Assembly: GCA_963747555.1 (NCBI GenBank)
Contig: CAVVFZ010000025.1
Location: 1-64,000, forward strand
DNA from: DUZB01 sp963747555
GTDB taxonomy: Bacteria; Desulfobacterota; DSM-4660; Desulfatiglandales; Desulfatiglandaceae
DNA: 64,000 bases
Reading direction: 5' to 3'
Below the pieces are notes generated by a model. The model saw nothing but the letters and a program-made list of their open reading frames with translations, searched no databases and was not told where the DNA came from. This document shows positions 1-8,649 of the stretch, piece after piece. Positions within the stretch are counted from its first letter, which is position 1. Each line of letters begins with the position of its first letter. The position numbers were made by a program, and so were the translations under genes.

Positions 1-1054
1 AATGAAGAAGGGCCTCCTCGACTTTATTTTTTAGAGACTCGAAGGTCGGGAAATAATGAAGGTGGATTTCTTTTTCCTTGATTTTTTTCCACAGTTTTTC
101 GATTGGATTGTAATCTGGTGAATATGACGGCAAATTGTAAACAGTAAGGCGATCAACCCATCTGGCGAAAAATTCCCTCATGGCCTTGCTGGTGTGATAT
201 CTGGCCCCGTCTTGAATGAGAATAATGTGTTTTGTAGTTTTTAAGAGAACCTCTGTTAAAAATTCCGCATAGGATTCTGAATTGAGACGGCCTTTGTCAT
301 ATCCCTTACAGAAGAATCGGCCGGAGAAATAGTCAATCAGTCCAAAGACTTTATAACCTTTGCGTTGTCCCGATGTTTTGACTACTGGTTGTTGCCCTCT
401 TTTCGCCCAAGTGTAGCTTAAAGATCCCCACTGGGGAAAGGAGGCTTCATCGCCAAATAAAACATAGGCGTTTTTCTCCTTAGATATCCTTAAGATTTCG
501 GGCCATGTTTTTTCCAACCACTCTTTTCGCTTTTCAGGATCTTTATGATCTGAGCCGAATTTCGCTTTTTGAAATGAAAATCCCATATTTTTAAGTAGTT
601 GTGAGATGTAATACGCAGAATAGTAAACCCCAAACCTTTCATGTATAAGCAGTTGGATCATGGGACTGCGCCAGCAAGCGCTTGGAAAACCGGCCTTAAT
701 GGGGCCTTCGGTGATAATTGTATCAAGCTCTTTGCGTTGTGTTTTGGTCAGTTTGGAAGGCCTTCCACTGGGTTTTTTGGATTTCAAACCTTCCAAGCCT
801 TTGAATAAAAATGATTTGAACCATAAACGAATTGATTCCTCGCTGACTTTGAGTGTATCTGCAATCACGGTATAACGAGTTCCATCACCTACAGCGAGTA
901 TGGCAAGGATTCGCTTTGCCATGGGTAGGTTGCCTATGTTTTGCGCATGTCGAAGCATTTTGTGAAGTCTTTTCTCGGTCCGGTTCTTCAAGGTGATTCT
1001 GAGATTTTTTTCATTGCAGATCTCCTTACTGAGTGCAGTTTTAATCACCTTCAT
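1..1054 (-). mobile_element. IS630-type DDE transposase, C-terminus beyond window edge
   Basis: An open frame of 351 codons runs leftward from an ATG at 1054 and leaves the window without a stop, so it is cut by the window rather than shown to be broken. The N-terminal third looks like a helix-turn-helix domain of a winged type (residues about 40-110). Three blocks typical of IS630/Tc1 transposases follow: LFGDEASFPQWG (first Asp), LIQDGARYHTSKA (second Asp) and LPSYSPDYNPIEKLWK (the Glu). An in-frame GTG at 1072 is an alternative start. The outer end of the element must lie in the AT-rich stretch of about 1075-1160, but I could not fix the terminal inverted repeat because its partner lies outside. 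It sits beside a broken permease gene. Confidence 0.9.
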
Positions 1055-1252
1055 ACATTTTTTTATTTTCACTGTCTCTAAAAAAATGATGATAACCCCA
1101 AAAAGTTTTTGTTAAAGCCTATAGCAATATAAAAAAATTATTGGCAGGGTCTAAAACCTCTCCAGCCCGGCTTTTAGGTCTATGTTTCCACTGTAAGCCC
1201 ATCGGCTGCTTTCTTAGCTGTGAGAGACGAACGGCGGGAAAGATTCGTTGGA

Positions 1253-1535
1253 TCATCCCTGGCTTTTCAGCTTGCCCTGGTTGATCAGTTTCTTGGTGAT
1301 CTGAAGAATGTATTTAGCGTGATCGTATGTGAAACGGCGTTTGTCGCCGCATCGGGAAGGTTCAGGATAATATCCACGATGGATTCTTTGTCGGAAGGTG
1401 TCAGGTAAGATGCCAAAAATCTTGCAGATATCGGCTGTTGTATAGTATGGTTTGTCAGGAAGACCAAGTTCGTTGAGAGGCGGTTCGTATGGTTTATTAT
1501 ATGGAGGGACAACGAGAATATTCAGGTAAGTCAGG
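1253..1535 (-). pseudogene. Remnant helix-turn-helix (MerR-like) domain protein, no own start
   Basis: The last 90 or so residues of a long minus-strand frame read as a MerR-type helix-turn-helix: YYTTADICKIFGILPDTF followed by RRFTYDHAKYILQI. This has nothing to do with the membrane protein encoded just upstream in the same frame, so the join looks like a deletion or insertion scar. No ATG with a ribosome site precedes the domain. It could be the 3' end of a small DNA-binding protein gene whose 5' end was lost. Function unknown. Confidence 0.5.
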
Positions 1536-2830
1536 AGGTGGCGCGGGTCTCTACTCTTCGAATCCACATCCCTGCGTTTGCGAATGGGACCCGGAATGCG
1601 CGGGGGGGTGTGAGGCTCCTTGTAGCGAAGGACGATACCCGCTGCAAAGAGCAGGATGTACATGATCAGATAGATCTGCGCCGTCAGCGCGGTTAGTATC
1701 CAGTAGGCGCTGTTTACGCTGGGCATGAGCAGAAAAATCAGCACGAGTCCCGTGACGACGAAGGTCTGAACGGAAAGAATGACCACCGGGACGCGCTTCT
1801 CATTGCAACGCTGGAAAAAGGGCGGCAAAAGACCGTCGCGCGCCGTTACGAGAAGCCCTTTGCTGGGTCCAAGTATCCAGGCTGCCACTTCTCCGATGGA
1901 TCCCACCACAATCAGCGCGGCGATAGCAGGTACAAGCCATAGTATATGGTATGCTCCAAAGAACTTCTCAAAAGCTTCCATGACCCCTGCCACCAGACAC
2001 AGTTCTTTGGCCGGCACACGAATGCGATGCCCATGGCGCCCAGCAGCAGGGCGCAGAAAGAGATGACCGTGGATAAGAGGATGGCCTGTAGGAAAGACAC
2101 GTCCCGGGTCGCTCACATCTCCTTCATGGACCGCTGAAACTTCGATGCCGGATGTGATCACCATCACGCCCGCAAGGAAAACCAGGACTTTCAGGTTGGT
2201 CAGGTCCGGCAGCATGGCACGCCGGCGCAGGTCAACCTGCAAGGGATGGTCGGAAACCAGCCACGCGATTCCCAGGGCGATGATTAGAAACGTACTGACC
2301 ATGGTGCCGATCACACCGAGGGTACTGATCCAGGCCCAGGTCTTTATGCCGTGAGAATTTGCGAAGGTTCCCGCCCAGTAGATGAAGAGAATGGTTGTGA
2401 GCATGTAGAGCTTGTTATCTGCCAGACCGGGCATGAAGATATAGGCGATAGTCGCGCCGATGAAAGAGAGAACGGTCGGAAACCAGATGACGTTTTCGCT
2501 CCATTGCATCCATATGGCAACGAAACCCCACCGTTCCCCAAGGGCCTCGCGCACGCATATGTAGGTTCCGCCGGGTCCCTTGGGGGGCCACCCTGCAGCC
2601 AGTTCCGCTGAGATGAAGGCGACCGGGATGAGAAAAAAACCGCGGAAAAGAGAAGGTAGAATCCCGCGGCTGTTCCTTCTTCGGCCAACAGGGGGAGACC
2701 CCGTATGCTGTATATGATTGCCAGATTGATCATGGCGATGGAAAATACGCCGAGGGTTTTGGCGCTCCCGGCCGGCGGTCTCTTTTTCTTTATATGTGGA
2801 TTTTCCTTTTGCTTCTTTCGGCTGATCCGG
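1536..2830 (-). pseudogene. Amino acid permease (APC superfamily), frameshifted
   Basis: Hydrophobic segments in two reading frames together give an APC-type amino acid transporter. The beginning (MINLAIIYSIRGLPLLAEEG) is in one frame; the part with GGTYICVREALG and IWMQWSENVIW is in another; VSFLQAILLSTVISF returns to the first; and VPAKELCLVAGVMEAFEKFF is again in the second. Breaks lie near 2637 (a run of seven A on the plus strand where eight would restore the frame), about 2110 and about 2010. The C-terminus stops near the PHTPPRIPGP block and runs into an unrelated DNA-binding domain. With three shifts, a lost end and a neighbouring transposase, it is most likely dead. The family imports or exchanges amino acids; the substrate cannot be read here. 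Confidence 0.8.
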
Positions 2831-3003
2831 CCACTTTACGGTGAGATGTACCACAGGGCGATCTCCAATACAAGGCAGGGCTGATCGGCGATCAGCAAGG
2901 AAGCAGGTTGTCATAATATCGCATGGTATCCGACCGTGTGACAAGTCCCGAACCATAGAACCGTAAACCTCTGAATCTGCTTTTTTAACAAGAGAATGTC
3001 CCA

Positions 3004-3032
3004 TTGACAGCTCTTTCGAACTTCCTTATACT
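3004..3032 (+). promoter_or_regulatory. Sigma70-type promoter for the phosphofructokinase gene
   Basis: TTGACA at 3004-3009, a 17-base spacer, then TATACT at 3027-3032. It is about 105 bases upstream of the ATG at 3137 and points at it. Near-consensus, so probably strong and constitutive. Confidence 0.65.
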
Positions 3033-3136
3033 ATCTTATCGTAAGTGAACTGATTTCAGACATTTTAAAAACGGCAGAGTTGGATCAATGCATGCTGTGC
3101 TGTTTACCCTAACGAAATTTCTGTTGGAGGCGGAAA

Positions 3137-4240
3137 ATGAAAACAAAAGTGGGAGTTTTAACAGCAGGTGGAGATTGCCCCGGCATCAACAGTACGATTC
3201 ACTGGCTCGTAAATTCGGCTATGGACAAAGATCTTGTCCCTCTGCGTGGGACGATGTTTGAGATCATAGGGATTATGGACGGCTGGAAAGGATTGACCGA
3301 ATTAAAACCAAAAGACAAAGACAGTCTGAAGCGGTGGGTTATGCCTCTGGATCCCGATATCGTACGCACCTGGGACAGGTATGGAGGTACGCGCTTGGGG
3401 ACGAGTCGGATTAATCCTTTTGATCCTCAGGATGACAAATCGGAAATATTGTTGAGTAACTACAAGGAGCTCGGTCTGGATGCTCTTGTGGTGCTGGGCG
3501 GACACGACAGCCTGGGTGTTGCTCACAAGCTCTATAAGAAAGGGCTTAAGGTTGTGGGTATTCCTAAAACCATTGACAAGGATCTGTCGGGTACCGACTA
3601 TACATTAGGCTTTGATTCAGCAGTCAATATCATTACGGAGGACATTGATCGGCTCAGGATCACCGCCGGTTCTCACAGCCGCATATTCGTGGTAGAGTGC
3701 ATGGGGAGAAAGGCCGGCTGGCTGGCCCTGGAAGGTGGTGAGGCGGCGGGCGCGGCCATCATCCTGATTCCTGAACACGATTTTGTTATGGAACGGGTTG
3801 CGGAGCTCCTGGCTATGAGGCGAAACGCGGGGATGCGTTACAGCATTGTGCTGGTCTCCGAAGGGGCCAAACCGAGGGGTATGGATCCCGTTCTCGAAAG
3901 AAGGGGGAGAGATGGGTTCGGACATTATTACCTTGGCGGTGTGGGCGGCCTGATTGCGGAAGAGATTGAGAAAAATACGGACCTTGAGGTAAGGTATGTA
4001 GCTCTCAGGCACCTTCAAAGAGGTGGGGCGCCCACTGCCTATGATCGCCGGATGGGAAGAAAATTCGGTGTCGCCGCCATTGATATGATTGTAAACGAAG
4101 ATTTCGGCCGAATGGTAAGTCTCAACCAGGGCGCCATTTCATCGGTACCGTTGAAGACAGTGCTGGAAAGATTGAACCTGGTGAATGTGGAAAAGTTTTA
4201 CAACACCAAAAATTACAGGTGTCTTGATCAGGTGCTGTAG
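3137..4240 (+). CDS. 6-phosphofructokinase, PPi-type signature (group III-like)
   Basis: Phosphorylates fructose 6-phosphate in glycolysis, or runs reversibly if it uses pyrophosphate. At 367 residues it has the PFK fold signatures: TAGGDCPGIN at 9-18, GGHDSLG at 121-127 and GIPKTIDKD at 141-149, then MGRKAGWLA. The Asp in GGHDS occupies the place where ATP-dependent enzymes have Gly, and the Lys of PKTID is also typical of PPi-dependent and group III enzymes. The preceding residue, normally Asp or Glu, is His here, and PKTIDND is PKTIDKD, so donor use is uncertain. ATG with GGAGG about eight bases upstream. Monocistronic, with its own promoter, convergent with recR. Confidence 0.9.
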   Translation: MKTKVGVLTAGGDCPGINSTIHWLVNSAMDKDLVPLRGTMFEIIGIMDGWKGLTELKPKDKDSLKRWVMPLDPDIVRTWDRYGGTRLGTSRINPFDPQDDKSEILLSNYKELGLDALVVLGGHDSLGVAHKLYKKGLKVVGIPKTIDKDLSGTDYTLGFDSAVNIITEDIDRLRITAGSHSRIFVVECMGRKAGWLALEGGEAAGAAIILIPEHDFVMERVAELLAMRRNAGMRYSIVLVSEGAKPRGMDPVLERRGRDGFGHYYLGGVGGLIAEEIEKNTDLEVRYVALRHLQRGGAPTAYDRRMGRKFGVAAIDMIVNEDFGRMVSLNQGAISSVPLKTVLERLNLVNVEKFYNTKNYRCLDQVL

Positions 4241-4257
4241 CAAAGACGGATTGCTTT

Positions 4258-4866
4258 TTACGATACCGGCATGCGACTCTTAAGCGCGTGCTGGATCGTC
4301 ATGCGGTCCATATATTTCAGATCTCCCCCCATGGGTATTCCCAGCGCGATCCTGGAAACCCGCAGGCTCTGGTATCGTTCCGTAAGCAGGGTGGAGAGAA
4401 ATGAGGCCGTCGCTTCCCCTCCCGTCGTGGGGTTCGTCGCCAGGATGATCTCCCCGATCTCCTCATCCTGAATGCGCGACAAGAGTTTTCCGATTTTCAG
4501 ATCTTCAGGACCAATCCCATCCAAAGGGGAAAGGACTCCGTGAAGAACATGGTACTTTCCCTTGAATATCCCCGAATCTTCCAGCGCAAGTTGATCTCCA
4601 GGCCATTCCACAACACAGACGGTGCCGTTGGCCCGGTTCGGGTTGCTGCAGATGGAACAGGGGTCGTCGTCGGTGAGGTTGAAACATGTAGAACAGAATC
4701 TGATTTTTTCTTTTACTTCCAGGAGGCTTTTTGCCAATGCCTCCGCCGTATCCTTTTTACTCCGAAGGATATGAAGCGCCATTCTCGTGGCAGACTTCTG
4801 TCCGATGCCCGGGAGCATGGTAAACTGCTCGATGAGCTTTTCCATCGGTGGGGGGTAAATGCCCAT
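4258..4866 (-). CDS. recR: Recombination mediator protein RecR
   Basis: RecR works with RecF and RecO to load RecA onto gapped DNA. The 202-residue protein shows the standard order: N-terminal helix-hairpin-helix (LPGIGQKSATRMALHIL, about 19-35), a four-cysteine zinc site (CSTC then CSIC, about 58-73), a Toprim domain with VVEWPGD, and the C-terminal RIALGIPMGGDLKYMD segment. Length is normal for the family (about 200). Start at 4866 is preceded by a GAGAG stretch; the conserved MEKLIEQF seven codons in is an alternative. It lies 17 bases downstream of ybaB, giving the usual dnaX-ybaB-recR operon. Confidence 0.96.
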   Translation of the reverse strand: MGIYPPPMEKLIEQFTMLPGIGQKSATRMALHILRSKKDTAEALAKSLLEVKEKIRFCSTCFNLTDDDPCSICSNPNRANGTVCVVEWPGDQLALEDSGIFKGKYHVLHGVLSPLDGIGPEDLKIGKLLSRIQDEEIGEIILATNPTTGGEATASFLSTLLTERYQSLRVSRIALGIPMGGDLKYMDRMTIQHALKSRMPVS

Positions 4867-4883
4867 TTCTCTCTCGATCCGGA

Positions 4884-5216
4884 TTACATGAGTCCCGGCA
4901 TTCCGGGAATATTCATTCCTTTGGTCAACTTTCCCATCCCTTCATTCATCATTTCCTTGGCCCGGTTCATGGCGTCATTGATAGCGGCCATGATAAGGTC
5001 TTGGAGCATTTCTATGTCTTCCGGGTCTACGACTTCCGGTTCAATGTGAATGGAGAGGAGTTCCTGCTTTCCGTTGACCACGACGGTTACCATGCCACCG
5101 CCTGAGGTTGCTTCAACGGTCTGGTCTCCCAGCTCTTCCTGTAATTTACTCATCTGGGCCTGAAATTTTTGGGCTTGTTTGAGCAGTTGCCCCATGTTCG
5201 GCATGCCTTTCATCAT
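4884..5216 (-). CDS. ybaB: Nucleoid-associated protein, YbaB/EbfC family
   Basis: A 110-residue DNA-binding protein that forms a dimer and coats DNA. N-terminal helix (LLKQAQKFQAQMSKLQEEL) then the conserved block from VEATSGGGMVTVVVNG through IHIEPEVVDPEDIEMLQDL, and a Met/Gly-rich tail ending in PGMPGLM. AGGAG precedes the tandem ATG codons. Between dnaX (54 bases upstream) and recR, as in most bacteria. Confidence 0.95.
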   Translation of the reverse strand: MMKGMPNMGQLLKQAQKFQAQMSKLQEELGDQTVEATSGGGMVTVVVNGKQELLSIHIEPEVVDPEDIEMLQDLIMAAINDAMNRAKEMMNEGMGKLTKGMNIPGMPGLM

Positions 5217-5270
5217 TTTTCTCCTATGTCATTTGATTTTAAAATCGTGTCTGAACAGGGTTTTCATGAA

Positions 5271-6917
5271 CTATTTCACACCATTTAAATCGTCCCCAAC
5301 AATTTTTCCTTGAAAAAGCTTCAGAACATCCTGAACCGGGGGAGGAAGATGGTTCATTTCTGTCTGATCCCCTTCGCTGGAAATCACAGTGGCTGAGGTG
5401 GATTGCGAAACAGGGTCGTTGTCGCGAAAAGAGATTTTCACGTGAATGTTCCTATGAAAAAATTCACTGCAGAAATTTCCCAACATATCGTATCTGTCTT
5501 TATCATCAAAATACGTTGATGAAAAGGAGTGTTTATCGCCGGAAATCTCTACTTGGTCTTTTTCAAACAGGTTAAGATTCCAGCCTTTCAGGATAGCGTA
5601 CATGGCTCCGTTCTTTTTGGCCAAAAATGCCAGGAAGTCATCCCAGGTCTTTTCCTTTTGGATGAAGGCCGGGACGGGTTTTCCGGCTTCCTGTTCATTC
5701 CCGTCTCCGGCCCAACTCTTTGCCGGATCGGAGATCTGCCGGGGGACGTTCCTGTCCTGCTGTACCGTAACACCAGCCAGCCGTTTTTCCAGTGCCCCGA
5801 CCTTTTTCAACAGGTCGGCAAAAGAGAGAAAGTCGTCCAAATGGCACAGTTTGATCAGCGTTGTTTCGAGGATCAGCCGGGGAGAAGAGCTGTACTTCAG
5901 GTTCTCTTCCCGGTTGATGAGGAAATTCAGGATGGCATGCAGTTTTTGTTCTCCAGCGACCCGGGCCTGTCTTTGTATTTCCTTTTTATCTCTGTCGCTC
6001 AAGTCAAGAAGGTGGTCCTGCGTGGAAATTGTGCTCATGAGGAGGTTTCGGAACTGTCCCATGAGTGTCTTGTAGAATTCTTTGATATCGTGCCCGTGGT
6101 TGTAGATTTTTTCTACAATCTCCAGGCATTTTTCAGAAGAACCTTCTATGACCGCGGCGGATGTTTCAAATATGATGTTTCTGTCGATAATCCCCAGGAT
6201 GTCCGTGATGTCTTTTTCGGTGATCTTCCGCCCTGCAAAGGAAATGACCTGGTCCATGAGGCTCTCGGCGTCCCGCATGCTTCCTTCGGCTTCTCGGGCA
6301 ATGATGGCTATTCCCGACAATTCGATTTCAATGCCTTCGTCTTCCGCGATGGTTCGCAGATGATCTGTGATGCGGACCATGGAAATGCGTTTGAAATCGT
6401 ATCTCTGGCACCTTGAGATAATCGTTATGGGGACCTTGTGGGTTTCCGTCGTGGCGCAGATGAATTTCACGTGATCGGGAGGTTCTTCCAGCGTTTTCAG
6501 AAGGGCATTAAAGGCAGGAAGGGTCAACATGTGCACTTCATCGATGATGTAGATGCGATACCTGCTGCTGGAAGGCATATACTTTATGCTGTCTCGAAGT
6601 TCTCTTATCTCATCAATGCCCCGATTGGACGCCCCGTCAATTTCCTGCACGTCCACAGAGGATCCTCCCGTGATCTCCAGGCAGGACCGGCATTTGTTGC
6701 AGGGAGTTCCGGGTTCTCCTTCCGTACAGTTGATGGCTTTTGCAAAGATTCGTGCTACGGATGTTTTTCCCACTCCTCTCGACCCGCTGAACAGATAGGC
6801 ATGGGCAATCCGGTTGGTTTGGATGGCATTCATCAAGGTTCTGGTGATATGCTCCTGTCCTATGACATCCTCGAAGATTTGAGGGCGCCATTTTCTTGCT
6901 AAGACTTCGTAAGACAT
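5271..6917 (-). CDS. dnaX: DNA polymerase III subunit gamma/tau
   Basis: Clamp-loader ATPase of the replicative polymerase. The 548-residue protein has Walker A GSRGVGKTS near residue 45, a zinc module with four Cys (CTEGEPGTPCNKCRSC, about 64-79), Walker B IYIIDEVHML, and the sensor/arginine-finger block TIISRCQRYDF. Domain III follows, and the tail after about residue 370 is variable, as in tau. I see no A6-7G slippery stretch that would give a shortened gamma form; the longest relevant run is five A. Start ATG at 6917. First gene of the dnaX-ybaB-recR operon, about 100 bases below tRNA-Ser on the same strand. Confidence 0.96.
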   Translation of the reverse strand: MSYEVLARKWRPQIFEDVIGQEHITRTLMNAIQTNRIAHAYLFSGSRGVGKTSVARIFAKAINCTEGEPGTPCNKCRSCLEITGGSSVDVQEIDGASNRGIDEIRELRDSIKYMPSSSRYRIYIIDEVHMLTLPAFNALLKTLEEPPDHVKFICATTETHKVPITIISRCQRYDFKRISMVRITDHLRTIAEDEGIEIELSGIAIIAREAEGSMRDAESLMDQVISFAGRKITEKDITDILGIIDRNIIFETSAAVIEGSSEKCLEIVEKIYNHGHDIKEFYKTLMGQFRNLLMSTISTQDHLLDLSDRDKKEIQRQARVAGEQKLHAILNFLINREENLKYSSSPRLILETTLIKLCHLDDFLSFADLLKKVGALEKRLAGVTVQQDRNVPRQISDPAKSWAGDGNEQEAGKPVPAFIQKEKTWDDFLAFLAKKNGAMYAILKGWNLNLFEKDQVEISGDKHSFSSTYFDDKDRYDMLGNFCSEFFHRNIHVKISFRDNDPVSQSTSATVISSEGDQTEMNHLPPPVQDVLKLFQGKIVGDDLNGVK

Positions 6918-7014
6918 GTCATCATCGGGTGATAAAGGGTTTGTTTGAAAGGATCACAGGATTAGCTGACCATTCAGGATTCACTTTCGCGAAGTGATGA
7001 GGTCGGAAAAAATA

Positions 7015-7107
7015 TGGCGGAGAGAGAGGGAGTCGAACCCTCGGTACCGCTATAAACAGCACACGCGATTTCCAGTCGCGCTCCTTCGGCCACTCGGACA
7101 TCTCTCC
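7015..7107 (-). tRNA. tRNA-Ser (anticodon GGA)
   Basis: A 93-base class II tRNA: acceptor GGAGAGA pairs with TCTCTCC, discriminator G, encoded CCA, long variable arm (TGTGCTGTTTATAGCGGTACC). The anticodon loop CTGGAAA carries GGA, which reads UCC and UCU serine codons. TTCGACT gives the T loop. Confidence 0.96.
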
Positions 7108-7152
7108 GCATAAAACCCCCTGGTTTCCATACGCAGGGGCAAACGTGGGACC

Positions 7153-7181
7153 AATATAAAACAGATCTTACAATTTTGCAA
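7153..7181 (-). promoter_or_regulatory. Promoter for tRNA-Ser
   Basis: On the minus strand TTGCAA (7181-7176), 17 bases, TATATT (7158-7153), ending 45 bases before the tRNA. Good spacing, moderate -35. Confidence 0.5.
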
Positions 7182-7189
7182 GCGTGGCC

Positions 7190-7252
7190 AGCAATTCTCA
7201 TTTTGGATTCTCTGTAATCTGAGGCCATGGGGGTCTGTATCGAAATGGCGCT
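7190..7252 (+). repeat. Left arm of a 63-base imperfect inverted repeat pair
   Basis: Begins AGCAATTCTCATTTTGG and contains GGCCATGGGGGTCTG, ending ATGGCGC. The reverse complement of 7412-7475 shares both blocks exactly and most of the rest. About 160 bases separate the arms. Likely two copies of one small dispersed element. Confidence 0.8.
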
Positions 7253-7411
7253 AATGGTCCGCTTCGGACACCTTTTGCAGAGGCATAATTCCATCTTAAC
7301 ATTATCCAACAGGCGGTAAGACGGTTTTTACACAGGATTCCTTTTACAGGTGTCTGATCTTAGCCAAATTTTGAAGCTTTACCGCCGTGCCATGGAATGA
7401 TCTATGGATTT

Positions 7412-7475
7412 TGGCGCCGTTTTGAGGCAGACCCCCATGGCCGATTTTAGGCAAAAAACCAAAATGAGAATTGCT
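7412..7475 (-). repeat. Right arm of the 63-base inverted repeat pair
   Basis: Reverse complement begins AGCAATTCTCATTTTGG, then GGCCATGGGGGTCTG and ends AACGGCGCC. The divergence between arms is concentrated between the two conserved blocks. Confidence 0.8.
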
Positions 7476-7712
7476 GAAGCTTGGCGGAGAGCTTTGACCG
7501 GTTTATCCATTTTTTCCCCGTCATCAAAAAAACAGAATTCATCCCGGTCCGGCCTGGTTGTCACAGGCTTTTGTGGCTCCCGGCGCCAGTGGGGGTGATT
7601 ATCCTGAATCGTCCGAAAAAGTCAAGGCAAAAACGTGAAAAGACAGAAAGCGAAATCCTAAGGAAGGCAAAGTGTTTTCTCTTCTTAACCCCTCAAGGGG
7701 ACGGCCGTTCCA

Positions 7713-7976
7713 TTATGCGCTTTTCAGCTTTTCCACGAGTTTTATGTAGGATTGCATGGCTTCCTTGCTCGGTGTCCCTTTCAAATTGTCCCATGCATCG
7801 AATTTTGCCCTCCCTTTGAAGTCGGTAAAGCCCGGCCTCTTGCCGGTGACGTCACCCACGGAACCCTGCTTATACAGGGCGTACAACTTTAAAAGGGTGT
7901 TGTTGTCCGGTCGTTTTGAGAGTTTCTGGACCTCCTCCGATGCTTTTTCAAATTTGCTTTTCAAATCAGCCATCAC
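7713..7976 (-). CDS. Acyl-CoA-binding protein
   Basis: A cytosolic four-helix carrier of long-chain acyl-CoA esters, 87 residues, the normal size of the family. The signature run YALYKQGSVGDVTGKRPG (about 32-49) and KFDAWDNLKGTPSKEAM (about 58-74) includes the Tyr, Lys and Trp residues that hold the CoA and acyl chain. AGGAGGAAGAGGTG precedes the tandem ATG. ACBP is common in eukaryotes and patchy in bacteria; here it sits beside lipid-storage genes and could supply acyl-CoA to the WS/DGAT at 10042. That link is inference from position. Confidence 0.9.
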   Translation of the reverse strand: MMADLKSKFEKASEEVQKLSKRPDNNTLLKLYALYKQGSVGDVTGKRPGFTDFKGRAKFDAWDNLKGTPSKEAMQSYIKLVEKLKSA

Positions 7977-8005
7977 CTCTTCCTCCTATTGAAAGTGACC
8001 TTTTC

Positions 8006-8064
8006 GTATCCTATTCAAAAAGAAAGACCTTGTGACTCCATTACTGCCAAAGCCTTTGAATAAC
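8006..8064 (+). repeat. Dispersed palindromic repeat, copy 1 (divergent)
   Basis: Starts GTATCCTATTCAAA, contains AAGACCTTGTGACTCCATTACTGCC and ends CTTTGAATAAC. The same blocks occur at 23298, 28428, 43281 and 59269. Lies between two minus-strand genes. Confidence 0.6.
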
Positions 8065-8103
8065 AATTTATCTTCTTTAGCCTGAACCCATTTGCGATAA
8101 AAA

Positions 8104-8427
8104 TCAAGTGGAACCGACAATTCCGTCCACTTCCTGATGGAGTTTCCGGATCTCTTCAACCAGAGCGGAAGATCCCCTTCTCTTGGCCGAACGGAGGTCG
8201 TCTCCCCATTTCTGAAGGGTCGCGGTGTCTATCCGCCGCAGTTGGTTTTCCCGCGCCCATTCCCTGCCGATCTTCTGCCCGAGCCCTTCCAGGAGGCCCT
8301 TTACCTTCTCTCTGTCTGAATCAGGTATGGCCTGCAGCAGTTCTTTCATACGATGTTTCCACCCTTTGATAAGAAAAGTGCCTTCGTAAAATTTCTGAAA
8401 CCATTCCTGTTCATCTTTTGCTGTCAT
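8104..8427 (-). CDS. Conserved small hypothetical protein
   Basis: I do not recognise this 107-residue protein. It is soluble, highly charged and predicted helical (EEWFQKFYEG near the start, then KGLLEGLGQKIGREWA and EEIRKLHQEVDGI), with no signal peptide, cysteine motif or membrane segment. AAAGGAG five to nine bases before the ATG supports expression. It is upstream of and co-oriented with the acyl-CoA-binding protein gene, 127 bases away with a repeat between, and divergent from the patatin gene, so a role near the lipid locus is possible but unproven. Confidence 0.7.
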   Translation of the reverse strand: MTAKDEQEWFQKFYEGTFLIKGWKHRMKELLQAIPDSDREKVKGLLEGLGQKIGREWARENQLRRIDTATLQKWGDDLRSAKRRGSSALVEEIRKLHQEVDGIVGST

Positions 8428-8561
8428 GGAAAATTCTCCTTTAATCCACTATAATTGTTGGATTGTGCGAACCAAACAATCCTGTCCAATTTTATACCAG
8501 GAAAAGATTTGAATGCCAATTTCTTAATTGCAGCCGCGGCATTCATTGTTGCTGAAAATGC

Positions 8562-8590
8562 TTGACAATTTTAACGCAAAGCGTCAAATT
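8562..8590 (+). promoter_or_regulatory. Promoter with ACGC-N3-GCGT operator before the lipid locus
   Basis: TTGACA at 8562-8567, and a poor -10 in CAAATTAT about 17-18 bases on. Between them lies the palindrome ACGCAAAGCGT (8574-8584). The promoter at 16490 has ACGCAGTGCGT in the same position. A repressor bound here would block RNA polymerase; the PhaR-like protein at 17197 is the obvious candidate (inference). Confidence 0.55.
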
Positions 8591-8649
8591 ATTCCCGGGG
8601 GGAGATCAGAAAAAGCCGGCATAGACTTCGTTTATCGGGGAATTGATCG

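Larger units (their letters stand above)
7108..7712. other. 605-base gene-free stretch with an inverted repeat pair
   Basis: No convincing gene. Frames of about 60 codons on both strands overlap each other and have no ribosome sites or recognisable protein. It holds the tRNA-Ser promoter and two copies of a roughly 63-base repeat in opposite orientation (7190-7252 and 7412-7475). Confidence 0.6.

Noticed and set aside
5271..6917. Programmed frameshift in dnaX to make gamma
   Set aside because: No A6-7G slippery run in the gene; the longest relevant A run is five.
6918..7014. Possible SRP RNA upstream of dnaX
   Set aside because: The conserved GGAAG/AGCAG tetraloop core of SRP RNA is absent.
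6974..7309. 111-codon frame across tRNA-Ser
   Set aside because: Overlaps the tRNA and its promoter; no plausible protein.
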